Shown: positions 31,173 through 34,148 of the stretch, piece by piece | Numbering within the stretch: the first letter of the stretch is position 1 | How the letters are laid out: each line of letters begins with the position of its first letter | Source of the DNA: Candidatus Bathyarchaeota archaeon | Lineage (GTDB): Archaea > Thermoproteota > Bathyarchaeia > Bathyarchaeales > Bathyarchaeaceae | DNA length: 34,148 bases | Assembly: GCA_020348865.1 (NCBI GenBank) | Contig: CP070754.1 | Location: forward strand, 1,463,237-1,497,384 | Direction of reading: 5' to 3' | The notes under the pieces: model-generated | Told to the model about the DNA's origin: nothing | Seen by the model: the letters and a program-made list of their open reading frames with translations, nothing else | Databases searched by the model: none | Made by a program: the position numbers and the translations under genes

Positions 31173-31931
31173 CTAGGTAATCGATTTTGCTAGCCGATTG
31201 ATAGCGGTCAACAGCTTCTCGCACTTGTTGAACTTCCATTCCCGCCGCCAAATCTCACTTGAATGTTCTTTTCCTTCCCCAAGAACGTGCGTTCCCAGCA
31301 AAGATGGGTTGATATACAGGTAATGGGAGCACCCTTCAACAATTGGTGATAGTTTGGAACACATTTTGAGCTTTTTGAATCCCTCCTTCACTGGAAGTCT
31401 TTGGGACGCTTGTATGAACCATTCAGGGTTGATGGCATCCTCTGCCGGATTGCCTTCGGACCATTCTAGCTCTAGGACCATGGAAGTTCCATCACTCCAC
31501 ACTGGAAGAACAGAGAGCGACTGAATCTGCCTACCATCTGGGTATTGCCCACAAGTTTTTGCTGCAATAGTCACCACAGAAACCTTGGCCATTGCCTTCA
31601 TTTTTTCCGGGTCACTTGAAAATTCTTCAAAGGTTCTTGCATCGCAAACGTCTTCACCAGTGTACACTGGAAGATTGATCACTTCTGAACCATCTTCAAC
31701 CAGTCTCATTTCAGAGCTGCCTGGAAATCGGCCTAGTATGTATTGCTTGAAGCTGCTGGAAGGTATCTCTAAAGGAAAAGAACGCCATTCAGTTATTGGA
31801 AACTCGCCTGGAACCACATCGCAGCATTCTGTTTTGATGACGACGTTCCCTAACTTGATCAGCGTTACTGTTTTGTTAGGTTCGCTTTCGAACTGCTTCA
31901 TTAACAGCTTGCTTTCGTTCACTATCCTCAC
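31173..31931 (-). CDS. Uncharacterised 252-aa protein, first gene of the Hdr/Glt operon
   Basis: I do not recognise a family. The chain has no membrane segment. Cysteines lie at CC (N-terminal quarter), GEDVCDART, AAKTCGQYPDG, KMCSKL, EGCSHY and FNKCEKL, too scattered for a ferredoxin. The middle has alternating hydrophobic strands (VSVVTIAAKTCG, SLSVLPVWSDG, MVLELEWSEG); the C-terminus is helical. It abuts the first GXGXG gene with no gap and leads the operon, so it is probably made in step with the complex as a subunit, assembly factor or ammonia-donor substitute. GTG 31931 is used here; GTG 31922 has a better-placed GGTGAGG. Confidence 0.65.
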   Translation of the reverse strand: MRIVNESKLLMKQFESEPNKTVTLIKLGNVVIKTECCDVVPGEFPITEWRSFPLEIPSSSFKQYILGRFPGSSEMRLVEDGSEVINLPVYTGEDVCDARTFEEFSSDPEKMKAMAKVSVVTIAAKTCGQYPDGRQIQSLSVLPVWSDGTSMVLELEWSEGNPAEDAINPEWFIQASQRLPVKEGFKKLKMCSKLSPIVEGCSHYLYINPSLLGTHVLGEGKEHSSEIWRREWKFNKCEKLLTAINRLAKSIT

Positions 31932-31959
31932 CTTTTAGCTAGAGATTGAAAAAGGGACG

Positions 31960-31966
31960 TATATTC
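31960..31966 (-). promoter_or_regulatory. TATA box of the Hdr/Glt operon
   Basis: The minus strand reads GGGGAATATACG here. A start about 26 bp downstream (near 31936) would give a leader of only 5-14 nt before the GTG at 31931 or 31922, a normal arrangement in archaea. Confidence 0.45.
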
Positions 31967-32045
31967 CCCGCTTACAGCTGAACCTGTCAAAATATCCAAA
32001 GAAGTCAAAACTAGGCCGAAAGCGGATCTGTATCAGCCAGTCTCT

Positions 32046-32098
32046 TTTGATGTGTTTGTACACTATTGTTTACATCAAATCGCCTTCTGACTGTACAA
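32046..32098. repeat. Nested inverted repeats between operon and regulator
   Basis: TTTGATGT (32046-32053) is the exact reverse complement of ACATCAAA (32072-32079). A second pair, TTGTACA (32056-32062) and TGTACAA (32092-32098), interleaves with it and contains two TGTACA palindromes 35 bp apart. They lie between the two outward TATA elements, where an operator for the divergent regulator is expected. The operator role is inferred from position. Confidence 0.5.
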
Positions 32099-32150
32099 CA
32101 ATGGCATATTGAACCTTTGAAGATGCTGAAAATCGGCAAAAATTCACCCA

Positions 32151-32160
32151 TTTTAATCAT
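32151..32160 (+). promoter_or_regulatory. TATA-like element of the regulator gene
   Basis: TTTTAATCAT, centred about 23-26 bp before the TTG at 32178, predicts a leaderless or nearly leaderless transcript. If the ATG at 32199 is the true start, the leader would be about 20 nt. Confidence 0.35.
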
Positions 32161-32177
32161 ATTCCTTAATTAGCGGT

Positions 32178-33239
32178 TTGTCACAATGGGCTAAAGTGAT
32201 GCAGCTTACAGCAATTGATGACATGAAATATCGTCTTTTGAGGAGTCTGGTCCATGGAAACTGCGTCAGCGTCAACATACATCGCCTTTCGAAAATCCTC
32301 AAAAGACATAGAAACACTGTGCGGTCTAGGGTCGAAGAGATATTTGAAAATAATGTGCTTAATCCACCCAATTTCCCATTTGTAGGCTTGTTTAAAGAAT
32401 ACCCATTGTTGACTCTTGTTTGGGCTGAACTTCCATATGAAGAAAAAGTTGAGAAGTGGTTTAGAGAGGACCCTAATATCTTTGCTGCATTCAGATCAAG
32501 GTTTTCAGAATACAATACTTTACTGATTCTCTATCATAAAGACATTACAAGCTATCAATTATGGCGAGAACAACTCGTCACGGAGCAGAGAATACCTCTC
32601 GAGGATAGTTCTCTGCAACGAAGCTCCACGTCGTTCTTCTCAAACCAGCTGAGAATCAAGTATGACCCTAATGCGTCAGTCCATCTATTGGAGGAAGAAA
32701 TGAGGAGAAAAGGACATGTTAGCTTGGGTGAATACGAAGTTGACAAACTGAGCTTTCGGATTATTAGGCTGTTGGCAGGAGGTAAGTGTATCAAGATAAA
32801 CGAAAACAGACTCGCGAAAGAGCTTGGGGCTAACAGAAAGACAATCATCAAACGAACGCAAGAGCTAATGAGAGAAGGATGGATTTCTACTCCAGTCTGC
32901 AGATTTCCAAACTTTTTCACCCCATTGAATTACATCCTAACTATCTTCAAACTGGACGTTAGATCTGGCAAGCAAAGATTCGTTCAGAACATCAGAAATG
33001 ACCCGCATATCACGCTAGCTTTTGACGTTAGGGAGGGCAAATACAACATTCTTTTGTTCGGAACCTTTCGAGATTTGGAAGAAGAACTAGAGTGGGAAAT
33101 CAAGCAAGGTCTGTTTCTTCCAAGAAGCATCGGGCACGTTGACATACAATATTTCTCACCAAGAAGTATAGTCAATGTAAGTCAGAAAAGCGTGTCCCTT
33201 GGAATAATTGACAGGAAATACGTGTATTTCAGAACCTAG
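32178..33239 (+). CDS. Transcriptional regulator with duplicated HTH-sensor unit
   Basis: A 353-residue protein of two similar halves. Half 1 (about 14-120): DDMKYRLLRSLVHG, a helix-turn-helix (RLSKILKRHRNTVRSRVEEI), NPPNFPFVGLFKEYPLLTLVW, then NTLLILYHKD. Half 2 (about 188-296): DKLSFRIIRLLAGG, RLAKELGANRKTIIKRTQEL, ISTPVCRFPNFFTPLNYILT, then YNILLFGTFRD. Each half looks like a winged HTH of the Lrp/AsnC style followed by a small alpha-beta sensor. Duplication should give a pseudo-dimer in one chain. It is divergent from the Hdr/Glt operon across 246 bp, so it likely controls that operon and itself. Start TTG 32178 or ATG 32199 is uncertain. Confidence 0.75.
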   Translation: MSQWAKVMQLTAIDDMKYRLLRSLVHGNCVSVNIHRLSKILKRHRNTVRSRVEEIFENNVLNPPNFPFVGLFKEYPLLTLVWAELPYEEKVEKWFREDPNIFAAFRSRFSEYNTLLILYHKDITSYQLWREQLVTEQRIPLEDSSLQRSSTSFFSNQLRIKYDPNASVHLLEEEMRRKGHVSLGEYEVDKLSFRIIRLLAGGKCIKINENRLAKELGANRKTIIKRTQELMREGWISTPVCRFPNFFTPLNYILTIFKLDVRSGKQRFVQNIRNDPHITLAFDVREGKYNILLFGTFRDLEEELEWEIKQGLFLPRSIGHVDIQYFSPRSIVNVSQKSVSLGIIDRKYVYFRT

Positions 33240-33275
33240 AACTAGGTAAGCAACGTATTCGCTTCTGGAATACGT
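33215..33275. repeat. Three inverted repeats at the 3' end of the regulator
   Basis: GAAATAC-GT-GTATTTC (33215-33230) lies inside the last codons. CCTAG-AA-CTAGG (33235-33246) spans the stop. ACGTATTC with 7 bases then GAATACGT (33253-33275) follows it. The last could be a terminator stem between convergent genes, though no long T-run follows. A zinc-ribbon gene ends 71 bp further on. Confidence 0.4.
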
Positions 33276-33346
33276 GTCGCACGCTGAACACAATTAGCGT
33301 TTTCTTACATCCCATCCACGCTGCCGTATCTGATTAGCGCGTACGT

Positions 33347-33532
33347 CTACTTTCTTGTAGGACAAGAAGGAAGGGGAGTCCACCTTGCGCTTGAAGAAAT
33401 TTCAAAGGCAAATTTGCAGTCCTTGCAAAAGTAGTGTTGGCTACCCCAGATTTGTGTGTGGCTCTCAATATTGATGCTTCCACATTTTGGGCAGTGCCCG
33501 ACCTTGCTCTCCTTGACTGGTTCATCGGTCAT
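33347..33532 (-). CDS. Small zinc-ribbon protein
   Basis: A 61-residue soluble protein with one zinc ribbon: HCPKCGS (about 13-19) and YFCKDCKFAF (about 34-43), flanked by an acidic start (MTDEPVKESKVG) and a C-terminal Ser/Pro-rich tail. In the CxxCG...CxxC arrangement the spacing of about 18 residues is typical of ribbon proteins in archaeal transcription or transposase-associated families. It is downstream of the gltD-like gene on the same strand, separated by 136 bp. Function unknown. Confidence 0.65.
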   Translation of the reverse strand: MTDEPVKESKVGHCPKCGSINIESHTQIWGSQHYFCKDCKFAFEISSSARWTPLPSCPTRK

Positions 33533-33668
33533 TTCTAGCCAACAACCATTCCCAAGGGTTCATCTAGTTGCCCAAAGAAGCCTACGAACATCCAAAGAGT
33601 AAGAAATTCAAACATTCTTGAGCCTCCTGCGCGCAAGGGGTTGGAGCGTCCCGAGAGAATGTGGGTTT

Positions 33669-34148
33669 TCATCTACTAACCACAACCGTCTTCTCCTTTC
33701 TCAACCTTGTTCTGCTCAATAGTCTATCAATGTTCTCTGTGGCAAGCCTTCCATGACCCATGGCGTCTGTTACAGTACCACCCCTCCCGTTGTATTGATT
33801 CCCGATTATGTCGCCACCAGCAAATACAAGACAGTCTTCTGCTGATACTACCCCTAGAGTCTCAGGATTGACAGTAATACCCTCCATTTCATCTGTCTCT
33901 AGGCACCTCGTCCTTCTACGCAGAAGAGGATTGGGGCTTTGACCAACGTCTATGATGAATGTATCATAAAGGGAGGAGTGTGTTCTTCCCGTTTCAACTG
34001 GGATTCTCCTTCCGGAACGGTCAACTTTGCTGCTGAGTTTCAGCACAGAATATTCTACTCTCCGAAGCTTACCGTTACTGCCAATCAGTTTTCTGGGGTT
34101 TCTAAGCTCCTTGAATCTAACTTCTTCTTCCAACGCGTGCCGTATCTC
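33669..34148 (-). CDS. GltD-like NAD(P)/FAD oxidoreductase, C-terminal part (runs off the window)
   Basis: The frame is open to the right edge, so this is the last 159 residues of a longer gene (the in-frame TTG at 34133 is internal: EIRHALEEEVRFK reads through it). FKELRNPRKLIGSNGKL, SLYDTFIIDVGQSPNP and the hallmark VFAGGDIIGNQYNGRGGTVTDAMGHGRLA, then the helix ENIDRLLSR, match the FAD/NAD domain of glutamate synthase small subunit (GltD) and relatives. GltD supplies electrons from NADPH to GltB. It lies beyond the divergent regulator, so it is not in the Hdr/Glt operon but could serve the same enzyme. Confidence 0.82.
   Translation of the reverse strand, partial: EIRHALEEEVRFKELRNPRKLIGSNGKLRRVEYSVLKLSSKVDRSGRRIPVETGRTHSSLYDTFIIDVGQSPNPLLRRRTRCLETDEMEGITVNPETLGVVSAEDCLVFAGGDIIGNQYNGRGGTVTDAMGHGRLATENIDRLLSRTRLRKEKTVVVSR

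Noticed and set aside
1-34148. CRISPR arrays, insertion sequences, rRNA
   Set aside because: No regularly spaced repeats, transposase motifs or rRNA-like sequence were seen on either strand.

Overview
The window is archaeal chromosomal DNA. The evidence is a proteasome beta subunit next to the KH/beta-CASP ribonuclease FttA (aCPSF1), a flap endonuclease FEN1, an archaeal-type SepF, TRAM- and OB-fold mini-proteins, small zinc-ribbon proteins, TATA-like promoters with short leaders, and a tRNA gene apparently interrupted by a bulge-helix-bulge intron. Split glutamate-synthase domains together with HdrABC genes, plus a surface-protein repeat fragment, fit an uncultured Thermoproteota/Bathyarchaeia-like lineage. 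That placement is a guess from gene content, not a phylogeny.

Layout. 1-1.3 kb: the tail of a surface protein, a 5'-truncated GNAT and a membrane/zinc-ribbon protein. 1.4-5.1 kb: a tight plus-strand B12 operon of acyl-CoA mutase large subunit, B12-binding subunit, MeaB-type G-protein chaperone and corrinoid adenosyltransferase. The mutase has Phe89 and Gln207, the isobutyryl-CoA mutase pattern, not the Tyr/Arg of methylmalonyl-CoA mutase. 5.2-10.5 kb: an MFS transporter, a DEAD-box helicase, a parvulin, an Asp/Glu racemase-family protein, endonuclease IV and a small membrane protein. 10.7-17.3 kb: information processing and cell biology (V4R protein, SepF, FttA, PsmB, TRAM-OB-TRAM cluster, FEN1, a second GNAT). 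17.5-21.8 kb: a run of small, unrecognised membrane and zinc-ribbon proteins, some below 60 residues. 21.9 kb: tRNA-Gln(UUG) with a predicted 21-nt intron in the D arm.

22.3-31.9 kb is the most interesting part: a minus-strand operon of eight genes, mostly joined by 4-bp stop/start overlaps. In transcription order it encodes an unknown 252-residue protein, two GXGXG beta-helix proteins (GltB3-like), a giant HdrA-HdrA-MvhD fusion, HdrC, HdrB, an FrhB-like Fe-S flavoprotein and a ferredoxin-fused FMN glutamate-synthase domain (GltB2). No glutaminase domain is present. This reads as a heterodisulfide-reductase-type electron-bifurcating module wired to a glutamate-synthase-like flavoenzyme. A divergent regulator built from two copies of an HTH-plus-sensor unit faces it across a 246-bp spacer containing TATA boxes and inverted repeats. 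The right edge cuts through a GltD-like oxidoreductase.
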